Below are positions 44,807-56,136 of a stretch of DNA of 64,000 nucleotides, piece by piece. Position 1 is the stretch's first letter. Each line of letters opens with the position of its first letter. The position numbers were made by a program, and so were the translations under genes. A model generated the notes under the pieces. The model was not told the origin of the DNA. It searched no databases and worked only from the letters and a program-made list of their open reading frames with translations. The stretch comes from Ciona intestinalis (Eukaryota > Chordata > Ascidiacea > Phlebobranchia > Cionidae): the NCBI RefSeq assembly GCF_000224145.3, contig NC_020167.2, positions 4,536,991 to 4,600,990 on the forward strand. The letters run 5' to 3'.

Positions 44807-45487
44807 AATATTTTACAGTTTCGGGGCCACGTATAATTTTTTAAATATTCTTTTGGTAACTAATAAATGAATCGGAAAAAAATAAAATAAAAACATGTAC
44901 CATTTTACCCCACCTTCTATAGGCCTAAACGTTTTTTATTTTGTGGTCTTTTCTATGTATGACACTAAACTATCGGCTTATAAATTGTTGCAAATCGATA
45001 CAGTAGTGGTCTATTTCCGTCTATATTTAACAACAGAAACCTGAACTAAACTATATACGCGGTTTATTTGTAACTATACCTGAGTAACGTCAAAATCACC
45101 TCACTATATTCATATAATGTGTTTTTTAACTACTTATATTCTATAACATCGCTGCTTATGTATCAAGATAAACTGAAAATACATTAAACGTTTATAATAA
45201 GCCAGGTACCATAACACGCGCTTGTGTTATTTCCTCGTTATTCGTATGTTTCCGGCCTTTTGAAATCGTATACCTTGTCGATTACGTCACGGTGTATTCT
45301 TTGCGTGCATGCGTAGCAGCTTTGTAGCTTTGCGCCCGATACCAATATGTCAATGAGAACAAATGTATTACGACACGGGATAACCCAACACGTGTGTCCT
45401 ACAACAACTTAAGGTGCAAATGCAGTATACACCAACGCAAAAGAACCTATGGATAAGGTAACTTTTAACATATCTGAATAACATTTA

Positions 45488-45560
45488 TAGTAGGGGGGGG
45501 GGGGGGGCTATTTGGAAAATCTGTGTTAAAGGTGTCCCATCTTCCCCCACCCTACTATAC
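45488..45560 (+). mobile_element. MITE-like remnant with a G15 run
   Basis: TAGTA followed by 15 G at 45493-45507, then AAGGTGTCCCATCTTCCCCC and ACCCTACTAT. Only the two ends of the family element remain; the left end has become a G homopolymer. Confidence 0.7.
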
Positions 45561-45768
45561 TTATAAATAAATAACTGTTCAAACCAATACTTCTCCACGA
45601 CGTATGCAAATCTACTATACTTGGAATCAAAGCTACGCCATAACTACCATTCCCATTTGATGACAAGTTGAGTATCGACTGACAAAAGCGAAAACTGTAT
45701 ATTTAACTGCTGTATATTGTTCTGTGTGCTACGTTTAAATATATACTATGTGTAATGCGCATTCTATA

Positions 45769-45963
45769 CAGTAGGGTGGGGAAAGACGCGACGCTTTTAG
45801 AACATAATATTTAAATATGCGGATCGTGTTTTTAACAATTAACAACGGTTTATAGGAGTCGTGAGGATACAGTTCTATAATTTTTTGAATGTTCTTTGTT
45901 TACTACCCAATGAGACAAGAAAATAGACTGAAAAGGTGTCCCATCTTCCCCCACCCTACTATA
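45769..45963 (-). mobile_element. MITE-like element, near full length
   Basis: Ends AGTAGGGTGGGGAAAGACGC and TGTCCCATCTTCCCCCACCC plus TACTAT. The core reads AACAATTAACAACGGTTTAT and AGGAGTCGTGAGGATACAG. Length about 195 bp, a good reference copy for the family. Confidence 0.9.
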
Positions 45964-46467
45964 TCATGATTCGCTGCTTTAATCTGAAAATATTTGTTTT
46001 TCCAATACATACGCTTAGTGTAGACATTGCTTCGACTAACAAATCTGACCAAAGATTTTTGCTTTCACTATAACCAAAGGCTACTGTAGGCAACCGGAAA
46101 TGCTGAACACAATAGAATCTATTGTGGGTCTATTAAATATACACTTATAAATATTGAACAGACACTAGCTTATCGCGACAGCAACATTGCGCAAAACGCA
46201 CAAATTCGTTGGCAAACCTGCTGGGTATGACTGAAGCATTACTGGACATATTCACCACATTGGGAGCAGCATTAAGTCCTGAACCAGGTAGGCCTATTCC
46301 TCGATTAGGAGAACGACTGTACCGCAGAACCTGCATTTTGCTTAACAATATAAAAGTTTTAAGCAAGTATCATAAGTTTTACTGATCAATGTGAAAATAA
46401 GAAGAATATGTCAAACAGTAGCAATAAATTAGCAGAATAACGCGATAAACAATAAATGGAGAAGAAA

Positions 46468-49400
46468 TTAGAAATCCACAGTTGAACCAAGTGAACCAGC
46501 ACATTGGGGTTGTTTGATGCTCATAGTTTTTCCACCTTGCTTTCCCTCTGTTATATAGACCTGGTACAACTTCAGATCTTTCTTATACACAACTTCTTCA
46601 TGGTAGTAAGTATAAGCTGTTAAATCAGGTTTTCTGCAAAAAAAAATACAGAAAAATGAACGAAAATGTTAATGAATGAAACTTAATGAATGGAAAAGAC
46701 AGTCGTTATAACCTGAATGTTCTGTTTCATACACCTTGTGCCAGCTTACAAGTTAGAAGTTACCATGTATGTTACTTTGTAGGTAATTATTTTGGGGGGA
46801 GTTTTAATTTTATTATGTATGACTAATAATTTGGACAACCCATTTGTGACCACTGGTTTGAAGCAATTGTGGTTAAGTGTCTTGCCCAAGGACACATATG
46901 CCCACAATGGTAGCAACGTCGAGCCTTGAACCCATTACCTCTGAGTTAGAGGCAACCTCGCTAACCGCTTTGCCACGGCGCTGGACACTATAAATAAATA
47001 TAAAGAAAATATAAAGAAAATATAAAGAAAATATAAAGAAATAGGACAAGGTCCACCTCTGGCCTAAAGTCACCTAGTAAACTGCATCGATATAGAACAG
47101 ATATAAAGAAAAAAAGTAATGTTTCAACACTATTTGATAAACACTGGCCATAAACTCTTTGTTACAGAACAGACTATGGGTGCTTATAAAATTACCAAAT
47201 GCAAATTAGAGCTATACGTGTTTTATATGAATATAGTATAGTAGATTTGATAAATTGATTACTCATTTGATTATGGTAAATTGGAATCAAATTGTGTTGA
47301 CAGCCCAGAGGTAAAAAGCGCGAGGCTGGATGCTTGTACCAGTGTGGGTGTCTGTGTCTTTGAGTAAGACACTTAACAGTAATTGCTAAACCCAGTGGTC
47401 CCAAATGAGTTGTAACATTCTCCAGAATACATTAAAAATCAAACAAATAATAATCTAAAAAGCACAAAATTATATAGTTGGTAACTCGCAAGTGGGCACC
47501 ACAAAGCACATAAAACAGAACACCTGTGTTATAATGACAGTGGTTACCATGCCATTCAAGAATAAATAAGTGATATTTAATTATTAATTCATATTAAAAT
47601 ATAAACCTCTGCACTAGATCTATTACGTCTACATCCATTATCATGTTGCAAACGGAAAGGTCAAGAAAACAAAGATTGGGAAGTTTTAATTCAAGTCCTT
47701 TTATCCAGCTTCCACGCAGGAAAGGTAAACCAACAAGATGCAACCTTTTTAATTGCCTGGGGATGTAAAAAGAAGTTATTACAATTTTTCTATTTTATTT
47801 TTAAAGATAGTTATTACACTTATTTTAAACAGTTGGTGACATTTAAAGGCATAGTTTTATGGAGAATAAGATTTCGCTTGTCAATCAAGTTTGTGGCTAG
47901 AAAAACATTTTTATAGCCCTATAAATCTAATATATTTATAGCCCTATTGGTCGTTCGACACTTTAACAACTGTGTTGAATACTTTCTACTAGAAAGTGAC
48001 CTAAAACTTCCTTTAAACTAACCTGCATGTGTCGGTTAACCTTATAATTCCTTCATCAGTTAAAGCGCAACACCAGTTCAAGTTTAACAATTTTAAAATT
48101 GGACACCTGTAAAAAAACATTGGTTACAAATTAGAGTTTTTTAAAAAAAAAAACAAAAAAAAAGGCTTTTAAAGGGACTTATGTGTAGCATATTCTCTGC
48201 ACTAAGTCCGTATTTTACAATCTCTTTAAAAACTGTAAGTACTGTTATACAGTACATTATATATTTATATTGTAATACAAACAAATTACCCATCGTATAC
48301 AATTCTACCTTTCAGCAATTACGTATGCAGTTGAATCCACAACAGCGTCACAATCGGTAAGGGTCAATTCAACCAGATATTTCAAAGTGTCATACAGAAA
48401 CAGCTGCTTTAACACTGGTGTTGTAATCTCGCATGATAGTTTTTTCATGAAAAGTCGTTTTAACCTAAAAAAACCTTCACTTTTTCATAAACTAAACTGC
48501 TATATTTTTATATAGAAAACAAATACAAACTACCTTTCAACTAAAAAACAAGCCATGTAAACAAATGCCCAGTTTTAGGAGTGCATAGGATGGCATGTGA
48601 AACAAATTTTTGGACCTAGGTGACATCATATGTTTTTACACCCCAATTTTAAGCATGAAGTAGCTGACGATTAAGGTGGCTGTACACAGTATCCGGCATG
48701 CGAATTCGCTTGCGAAGTCGTATGCTAACCCATTACCGAGTTCTTCATGCGGCAGCAAAATCCGGACAAAACAGACAAAACCGACGAATTCCGGATACCG
48801 TGTACAGCCACCTTTAGGTGTTTTTTAAACCAACAGAGCCAAAGTAGGTTGCATTTGCCTTAAATAATTAATAAAGTTCCCTATGTTTAACAACTATGTG
48901 TGCAACAGCATTTTTAAGAATTTTTAAAAAATCTAAAAAAACACAGCATTTTTTAGATTTTTTTAAAAATTAAAAAATATAACTTATTTAAGTCACCTTG
49001 TTTTCCTAAACAAAGCTGTAATGCTTCTGTCAGTAAGTTGGTTACAGAAAGAAATATGCAACGTTTGTAAGTTTTCAAGGCACCGCGTTGCTGCTTCAAT
49101 CGAAACATCGTTTAATTCTTCTCCATCAATAACCAAAGTTTCTAACTTTGTGTGCGTTGCAACCAAGTGGCAAACTCCCCTTTAAATATTTGTGGTAAAG
49201 TTTCACTATTTTGTAGTTGGGTAATAATGAAGAGTTTTATGCATTTACACACAGCATTATTAAAGAATATATAAACTGTTTAAACAAGTTTTAAAGGTTC
49301 GTTAACAGAATAACGTTACATTGTCAGAGAAAGTTGGTATGGCAAGCTAACAATTCAATTGAGACAGTGCATTTGAATTGGATGGCATAGTTACTACTAG

Positions 49401-50888
49401 AATAACAGAAAGCTAATCAGTCGTACAAAGATGGCGTTTTACCATTTAGCTATTTCTCTTTAACGGGTTATTCAATTGTAGCATAGTAACAGACACAGTG
49501 CAAAATTATTTTAGGCTTACATCTGTTATATAGATAGATAACAAAGCAAGTTAGTATTAAATTAGATCCCAATATATTATTTTAAATAGAATTATTCTGG
49601 TTTTAAACTCTTCACCTGTCAGACATATGCAGTACACCATCCCCCATGAAGTGAAGCAATGATGAAGATAGATTAGTGAGATACTGGATCCCAATATCTG
49701 TAACACCAGCACAGTGGGAAATGTCTAGCGTAGTAAGTCGATTCAGTTTACTGATGGTGTTCATACAAGCATCGTCTACATTCCTGTAAAGTACATGTCA
49801 ATAATATTGTAAATGTAATATTATATAGTAGGTAAGTAGGGTGGGGTCCCTTTAACTAATGCATGTCCGCTTTGTCCACTATGTTTGCTATGTCCCCAAT
49901 GATCGCTATGTCCACTATGTAGTGAATATTGTGGACATAGTGGATTGAATATTGTGGACATAGTGGACATGCACTAATTAAAGGGACAAGTATGGTTTGG
50001 GAAGACGGGTCACCTTTAGGCTAGCACATAATATCCAAATACTATAATTGTTTTTTATACAAACTAACAATTGCCTATGGTAGTGAGAGGATAGGGTGTT
50101 ATATTTCTTCGAATGTTCTCTCTTTACTACTAGAAAAAATTGAACGATAAGGTGTACCATCTTCCCACACCCTACTTTTATATATATATATATATATATA
50201 GTATGTGTAAATTGTATTTGGGAATCGTGAAAATATCTGCGCCAAACAATAGCCCTAACAAGTGTTGTAACACTTATATAAAAAACAAGTTGAACATTTT
50301 ATGAATCAGTGCTTATACAGAGAACAATTACCGACATCCTTCCACTGTGAGGCATTCAATGTTTGGACAGCTGTAGCAAATTTCTTGGAGGGAAAACAAG
50401 TTGACATTTTCACAGAAACCCATGTTGAGGTAGGTGAGGTTGGCGCACTTGCATAGCAGGGACCTTTCGAAACTGTTTAACGTAAAATCCTTGTAATACC
50501 GACTCAGCGTAAGCTTTTTAACATGGTTCATTACTTTCGGCATTACATAGGCATATAGTTGAGAGGACTTTAAAATCGTAGGATGATTTGGCAATATTTC
50601 ATTCGATGCAGTGGGATTTTCATCATCGATAACAATTTTATTTAACTCGGTTTCTTCCCACTCATTTAAATCAATGTGTCTCCACATTGCTGGATCAGAA
50701 GAAAGAGAGCGAAATTTCGAACAGACTCTACTGAGTCTGAACATAACAGTCAACTGGGGACATCGTTTGAAAATTTCCAACCAAATCTCGTCAGGTAAGT
50801 GCCCCCATTGAACATCATTAGATGTGGATGCAGAAACATCCTCAGATTGCGTTGGAACGCAATCGTTATTTTCGTTTAAAGAACCCAT
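46468..50888 (-). CDS. F-box and leucine-rich repeat protein
   Basis: Substrate-recognition subunit of an SCF-type E3 ubiquitin ligase; the target is unknown. Exons: 50332-50888, 49616-49783, 48997-49179, 48309-48464, 48023-48106, 47607-47756, 46468-46633. Each later exon enters with the same phase and the total is 487 aa. After an acidic, Ser-rich N-terminus (about residues 1-25), the F-box reads WGHLPDEIWLEIFKRCPQLT then SRVCSKFRSLSSDPAMWRHI. Cysteine-type LRRs follow: CANLTYLNMGFCENV, LNRLTTLDISHCAGVTDIGI, LENLQTLHISFCNQLTDRSI, LVELTLTDCDAVVDS, CPILKLLNLNWCCALTDEGI and LPNLCFLDLSVCNMI. A 50-residue non-LRR tail ends it. The one-repeat-per-exon pattern is usual for LRR genes. I cannot assign a vertebrate FBXL number. 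Confidence 0.9.
46667..46985 (-). mobile_element. SINE-like element, full length
   Basis: Best full copy. In minus orientation it begins GTCCAGCGCCGTGGCAAAGC then GGTTAGCGAGG (A box), GGGTTCAAGGCTCGACG (B box), AAGTGTCTTACTTA-like block (here TTGGGCAAGACACTTAACC), the TTATTAGTCATACATAATAA part, and ends in ATTCATTAAG repeats. Lies in the last F-box gene intron. Confidence 0.85.
46992..47042 (+). repeat. Short tandem repeat AAATATAAAG
   Basis: Five imperfect 10-bp units of TATAAAGAAA next to the SINE-like element. Confidence 0.85.
47285..47570 (+). mobile_element. SINE-like element
   Basis: Plus-orientation copy: GCTGGATGCTTGTACCAGTG, TTTGAGTAAGACACTTAACA, CCCAGTGGTCCCAAATGAG, then tail GGTAACTCGCAAGTGGGCAC, AACAGAACACCTGTGTTATA. 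The head is diverged. Confidence 0.7.
48674..48813. mobile_element. 140-bp MITE with TWA target site (copy 1)
   Basis: Terminal inverted repeats AGGTGGCTGTACACAGTATC and GATACCGTGTACAGCCACCT. Flanked by TTA on both sides (48671-48673 and 48814-48816). Same length as the copy at 61410-61549. The TTA/TAA 3-bp duplications are typical of PIF/Harbinger elements. It lies in an F-box gene intron and has no coding capacity. Confidence 0.9.
49834..50178 (-). mobile_element. MITE-like element carrying an inserted hairpin
   Basis: Outer pieces match the TAGTAGGGTGGGG family (TAGTGAGAGGATAGGGTGTT, GTGTACCATCTTCCCACACC, CTACTT). A 23-bp inverted repeat (GTCCCTTTAACTAATGCATG and CATGCACTAATTAAAGGGAC) at about 49847-49987 encloses repeats of TGTCCACTATGT and its inverse. 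Confidence 0.75.
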
Positions 50889-51185
50889 TTGTTAAATTCA
50901 CAGATTACATACTAAAAATAAATAATCGAAGATAAAAAAACGCAGATTTTACACACGCAGACAATAGTTAAAAGCACCAGCTACAACCTCTGATGTCTAT
51001 CTATGATCTTCAAAATGTGTATACCACACGTATGCACCACTAAACTAGCATTTACAATGTTATGAAGTGTTTTCGATCAGATAATGTTTTTCTAATGCGA
51101 TTTGCTGAAGCTGAGGGAAAGTACCTCCAGTGAGTCATAGAAATAGATGTTTTTAAGACCTTTCTCTCGTGATGTTTTATGAGCA

Positions 51186-51240
51186 ATTAGCATGGCCCCT
51201 GCGCAAGGATGACACGCAAAATCGTGAAGCGTACCATATT
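51186..51240 (+). pseudogene. U6 snRNA pseudogene, 3' half
   Basis: ATTAGCATGGCCCCTGCGCA, then AGGATGACACGCAAAATCGT and GAAGCGTACCATATTA, match the 3' half of U6 spliceosomal RNA with very few changes (the normal form has AAATTCG and GTTCC). The 5' half with the stem-loop and the ACAGAGA box is missing: upstream sequence does not match. No T run follows, so it is a truncated copy, probably retrotransposed. Confidence 0.9.
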
Positions 51241-52106
51241 AATAAAAAGCTAACAGGTTGTGCTGTTTTTTTAGCAAGCTCTACATCTGCACACCACAGT
51301 GGGTCGTATACATAGATGTATTTTGCTAAGCAGGTTCTTTTATTAGCAAGGCTGCTTTTAAAAGCTCCCCTCACCAAAGTTTAAATATTTCTGTCTTATT
51401 AAGAAAACATTTCCATTATTAATACTAGTCGCAGTAAGCTACTGTGGGGGGCGGCTCATTTTATAAAAAAGTTCGCGTTTCTGCACCAACGCACGCGTTA
51501 TCCGATCAACAACAAAAAGGAGGGCCCAAAACTTACATTTTTACATTTAATAGAATAAACTGTACAAAAACATGTAAAATGATTTGTTCGGAACCAGATT
51601 TAAAGATTTCTAATAAAAATGTACCGTGTCTGCCCATGCGCAGTAGCCGATGGGAACCAGACTTACGCGACATCTTTAATTGGCACATAATATCCTAATA
51701 TCCTGATCGCGTTTTAAACATTTAATAGTGGCCGATGGGAGTTGTGAGGATACGGCAATCAAATGGGATGAGAAAAATAAAATAAGAAAGTGTATCATCT
51801 TTCTAATGTGAAGTGTGTCTTGCGTCGACACAAAACGCGAATGGGGCCTCATAAAAATCGCAAACCGCATGCGTGGAACAAACCGCCTTGTAACTTGGCA
51901 ACCACGAGTATGACTTAACTATGATGATGTAACAAAAACATCGGCGACGTCGAATTGTGACGCAATAAACACAAAATACGCAGCGATTGTTACTTGACGT
52001 CGCGAGTAACGTAATAAAGAACCCTCGGGATTTCCGAAACAGAGATGTGGCAAACAAATATAAAAGATAAAAACGCGAGCCTTTTAGAATAATAAATAAT
52101 GAATAG

Positions 52107-52725
52107 ATAGTAGGGTGGGGGAAGTTGGGACACTTTGCCAGACGAGTCTTTTTTTAATTTTCTTTTTACAGACCCCCATTTAATGATAATCAGGAAAATT
52201 AGGATACAGAATTATTCGACAGTATTTTCACGACTTTATAAAACGCCCGTCAAAGCTGATTACTGTTTTTAAATATTAAAAAAAACATGTAAAATAGAGA
52301 CAGTACACTTTGAACAGGTAAAAAATGCGAAATAGTAAGGTGCTTTTTTTTAATGCTGGCTAAATCATAGTAAAGCCAATGATTTTTTTTAGTTTGCGTG
52401 TGCGAACGATTAAACTAGTTTCATAGCTTCATAAAACAACCTTAAATATTTCGTAGAGTTTGATTTTGTCTCATAAAACTAGTTTTAGTTTTGTAAAAAA
52501 ATACTGAGATATAAGCATCAAGAAAATAGGCAGGGGTCATTATAACTTTAATTTGAGATAAAAACAACAAAAAATATTGGTTTAACATTATATATATGAA
52601 GTTTACATGACAAAGAAACTAGCACAGCCTGTTAAACACGGTAGGTTAATTTCAAGTTGCAGAATACTGCTAATGTAAATATATTTTTAATGTAGAGTCC
52701 CATCTTCCCCCACATTTTAGTTTTG
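52107..52725. mobile_element. MITE-like ends around unrelated sequence
   Basis: TAGTAGGGTGGGGGAAGTTG at the left and GTCCCATCTTCCCCCACATT at the right bracket about 620 bp, three times the family's normal length. The inside is AT-rich and matches no other copy. Confidence 0.45.
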
Positions 52726-53911
52726 TATGTTTTCATTGCCAAACTTTGAAAGATATGCTTTTAATTAAGTAATTTATACCTCAGGGGGTTTTCAACTATA
52801 AGATACTGATATAATAAAAATATAATATTTTGAAAATATATTCGAAATTTGGTCATTTGCACTTGGTGATAATCTATAAGAAGTGGCTTGTGCCAAAAAC
52901 AAAGTAGTAATACCCTTCATTATCAATTTTCTGTTATTACAAGTTTATATACATTTGTAGGATACAATATTTATCCATTGTCGTTCAAACAATGCCAATT
53001 GTTATGCAATAAGATAATGTATAGGTAACATATTAAAAACTTTAACAGTAGGGCCAGAAAAAAATGTTTAGCCCTAATTTTCAAAGCGTACAGTGTTATT
53101 TCGTGTTATTTACGTATATTCCTATTTATAATACACTTAATAATCAAAATTAACAATGATTTTACACTGTCCCATCTTATCCTGTGTGTTTTCCAATTTG
53201 TTAAATTTCACCTGTTGTGCGGATCGCTAAATAACTCCTCGTGTGTTTTATTATATTTTATTAAATTGGTGTCAATTAATAAAGGAATGATAGTACTAGT
53301 TCGCGGTATTACCCAAATACCGTCAACTATTTTGATTTTGGAAATATTTGGCAATATGTGCTTAAGTGTCCCATCTTCCCCCATTCTACTATACACAAAG
53401 AATGTACTTTGCTTGCAGAGGCACCAATTCTAAAACAATACAAAACGGAACTTTTATAGTTTCCTTTCCCAATGATACAAAAGAATTAAAAGGAAGACTT
53501 TTTGACTCTGACATGGAATTTTAATAATTCGCTGCACAAAGAACGTTGCTTGCAGTGGCGTCAATTCTAAAACAATGAAAAAAGGAAGATTAGGTTTTCC
53601 TATCCCACGTTCCAACTTTTTGTGGCAAATTTGTTTAATGGTTACATTATCCGGAATTTTGCAAACACAATCGGGCTATCATGGGTTTTATTGCTCAATG
53701 AGAAATAATAGACAGCTGCAGATTGAAATTAGGGAAATTGGTCGCAGTATTTAAATAAACCCAGTTTCCTTTCAATTGTTATAAGATCGTTTAAATAGCA
53801 GTGGCTATCAAGTGTGCTATACTTTTCAAACTAAGGGAAACAAAGTTGGTACAAATTTATTTGCACGATTTGCAAGTTCAGATTAACTTGAAGTAACTTG
53901 AATGTTTTTAG

Positions 53912-54668
53912 ATGAACAAGCTACTACTCGTCGCTATTTTGCTCGGCATGCTAATGATGGTACAAAGCTCCGAGGCTTATAATAAGCGTCGTTCTATGCG
54001 GAGAAGGCGTAGAGTTCTAAGACGCAGATCTAACGGAGGTCGTCAAACATATATTGTAACCATGTACGTCCATGGGTCTTGTTAATAATGAAGACGCGCC
54101 TAATTTTCGGTTTTTGTTTTGTTTACAGATGAGATGCTGAGCAAAATGATGAGAGAAGAACTAGGTATGAAAATAACCTTGACTTGGCTACACATAGAGA
54201 GGCTGTTTTTTGTTTGTCGGTTCACCTTTGTTTTAGCCGTATTCAAATAAAGCATTATTTTCATATTGGGGTACTTTAAATCTATTTTATACCTATCCAA
54301 TGTCTTAATAACATGGTCTTAACAATATTTGATTTCAAATTCTAACACGAACATTAAAATTTTGACTTTAAAGGTTAGACAACTGTTGCTAAACGCTGCT
54401 ATTGTAACCAAACAATTTGTCTTTCTATTTAACAAAATATTGTTCAGATTTCGAAATCCTGATTGAGCGGTAACTGAAATGCTTAACGGAATGGCAGGTA
54501 AAATATATTTGCCCAATACTTAATGTTCAATTATTAAATATAAATTATTACACCATTTTAAAACAATATCAAACATTGGAAACTAGTTTAGTGACCTTTG
54601 TTTTTTACGCAGATAAGGAACACACACAACGATCGAAAGATACGGCCTTTCTTTCAACCGCATTCTAG
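53912..54668 (+). CDS. Small secreted arginine-rich peptide precursor
   Basis: Three-exon gene, the only clear plus-strand gene. Exon 1 (53912-54055) encodes a signal peptide (MNKLLLVAILLGMLMMVQSS, EA) and then a very basic stretch (YNKRRSMRRRRRVLRRRS, NGGRQTYI) with 11 Arg and 1 Lys in about 22 residues. Exon 2 (54129 or 54134 to 54164) and exon 3 (54613-54668) encode a short, partly acidic tail (DEMLSKMMREELDKEH, then TQRSKDTAFLSTAF, stop). AATAAA follows at 54671. A signal peptide, cationic core and acidic tail is the layout of Ciona antimicrobial peptide precursors, so I infer a host-defence peptide; I recognise no exact family. Exon 1's visible donor (GTAACC) is phase 0, which joins in frame only if exon 2 starts at 54134. 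Use of the stronger acceptor at 54129 would need phase 1. AG directly precedes the ATG, so the mRNA may be trans-spliced. Confidence 0.62.
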
Positions 54669-56136
54669 TAAATAAATAACCAGCAAAAAACTGTAACGTG
54701 TGGCGTGTTCTTATTTATAAAAAGCGAAGTATTTATTCAAGTATCTAGTAAGGCACAGCATATAGTTGAGTAAGGAAAGGCAGGACACTTAACCACATAT
54801 TGGCCAACATTCCTAAACTCAATACATGGCGGTTTTTGGGTGATACCACAAATTAGTACGTCCATACCATAGCGAACTTAAATATTTAAGTTCGCTATGC
54901 ATCATACCTTTGTTAATTTAACAACAATTTAAAAGAAATAGATTAAAACACACGAGTTCTTTATCGATGCGCACAACAGGTGTAAATTTGCCAATTCGGA
55001 AACAAAGAAAATTGAAAGAATTTTAAAACCGTATCTCCACGACTCCCATGGACCATTGTTATTTGTTTAAAACACGATCAGGATATTTGGATATTATGTG
55101 CTAAATGTGCCCCATCTTCCCCCACAGAACTGTATGACAATTTGTATTGTTTTATTAATATTGTATCTTACCAATGCATATAAAGTTGTAATAAAAGAAA
55201 ATGGATAATAACAATGAATAAAGGTTGGAAAAATGATCTAATTAAGGTATATTTAAAACTAACCGCTTTTGATCGACCAGGAAAGTTATCTTTACTCTGT
55301 AAATAAATGATTCTTTTAAAAAGCGATCTATACCAGTTCTTACTAACATGCCTAAAAAGAATCTATATGGCGACTACTTGCCCAATTAACAATTCTATAC
55401 ACGGTCCCGGAGGAGTACTATGTATTTTTCACACCCTTTTTACCGCTTAGTAATTACGATACGTGCGCATTATTAACAGCTCTGCTTTCTTGTTAAGAGA
55501 AACATTTGAGGAGTAACTAAGGAACGTTAAAGTACTGAACTAGATACGAACTTTAAAATTACTTAAATATCAAACGATCGTGTATNACAGCCTGCATATT
55601 CGCGGTGCTGAACTCACATCAAATCTCATATGGAGTAGAAGTATATCCTTTAAGCCCCAACCACATTATAAACATATAAGTGAACTCATAATTAAAAATA
55701 AGAATGTAAAAACCAGTTGGCAAAAAAATATTGTGGTTGGCGTGGGAGAGTGCATATGTACAATTAATAAAATATTTTACACGATTCAATGCAACTTCTC
55801 CCTGGAAAGTTTAGGGAGACTATCGCGCAAACTAAAACATGATTACAATTGCAAAAAGGTAAAATACAATAAAAGTGGTCATATGTGTTCGACAAGGCAC
55901 AAAAAACTGATAGGATTGAATCTAGCAGCAAAGCCGGGAAAGTTTTGCAGCACATAAGAACATGGCGCATCACAGAAATAAAAAGAAAATACTGACACTG
56001 GCAAAATTGAAACTAGCGTAAAAACAACAGGATGTAAAAATTATGTGTGTAAAAAGTGATTTTTTTTTGATTTTCACAAACTGTTTACATGTAGTGTGGC
56101 GTGGGTATCAGTAAATGACCTTGGCTCTGATCATGA
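54669..56136. other. Intergenic region between secreted peptide gene and ADAM17
   Basis: Convergent genes, so both 3' UTRs lie here. A MITE-like piece is at about 55000-55130 (ACTCCCATGGACCATTGTTA, CCCCATCTTCCCCCACAG). One ambiguous base is at 55586. A plus-strand frame (55580-55957) is open but has no recognisable content. Confidence 0.5.

Larger units (their letters stand above)
44116..46467. other. Repeat-rich intergenic region
   Basis: 2.35 kb between the glycosyltransferase start and the F-box gene stop. No gene seen. At least five MITE- or SINE-like copies lie here, listed separately. A frame at 46145-46366 on the minus strand lies downstream of the F-box gene stop and is probably 3' UTR or chance. 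Confidence 0.6.
50889..53911. other. Intergenic region with repeats and a U6 remnant
   Basis: About 3 kb between the F-box gene start and the secreted peptide gene, transcribed away from each other, so both promoters should be here. No further gene seen. It includes the U6 pseudogene and several MITE-like pieces, for example near 51700-51805, 52107-52725 and 53370-53395. Confidence 0.55.

Noticed and set aside
46145-46366. Minus-strand frame downstream of the F-box gene
   Set aside because: Begins after a clear stop with no acceptor linking it; probably 3' UTR.
55580-55957. 125-codon plus-strand frame
   Set aside because: AT-rich, includes an ambiguous base, no recognisable motif or splice partners, and lies between two convergent 3' ends.
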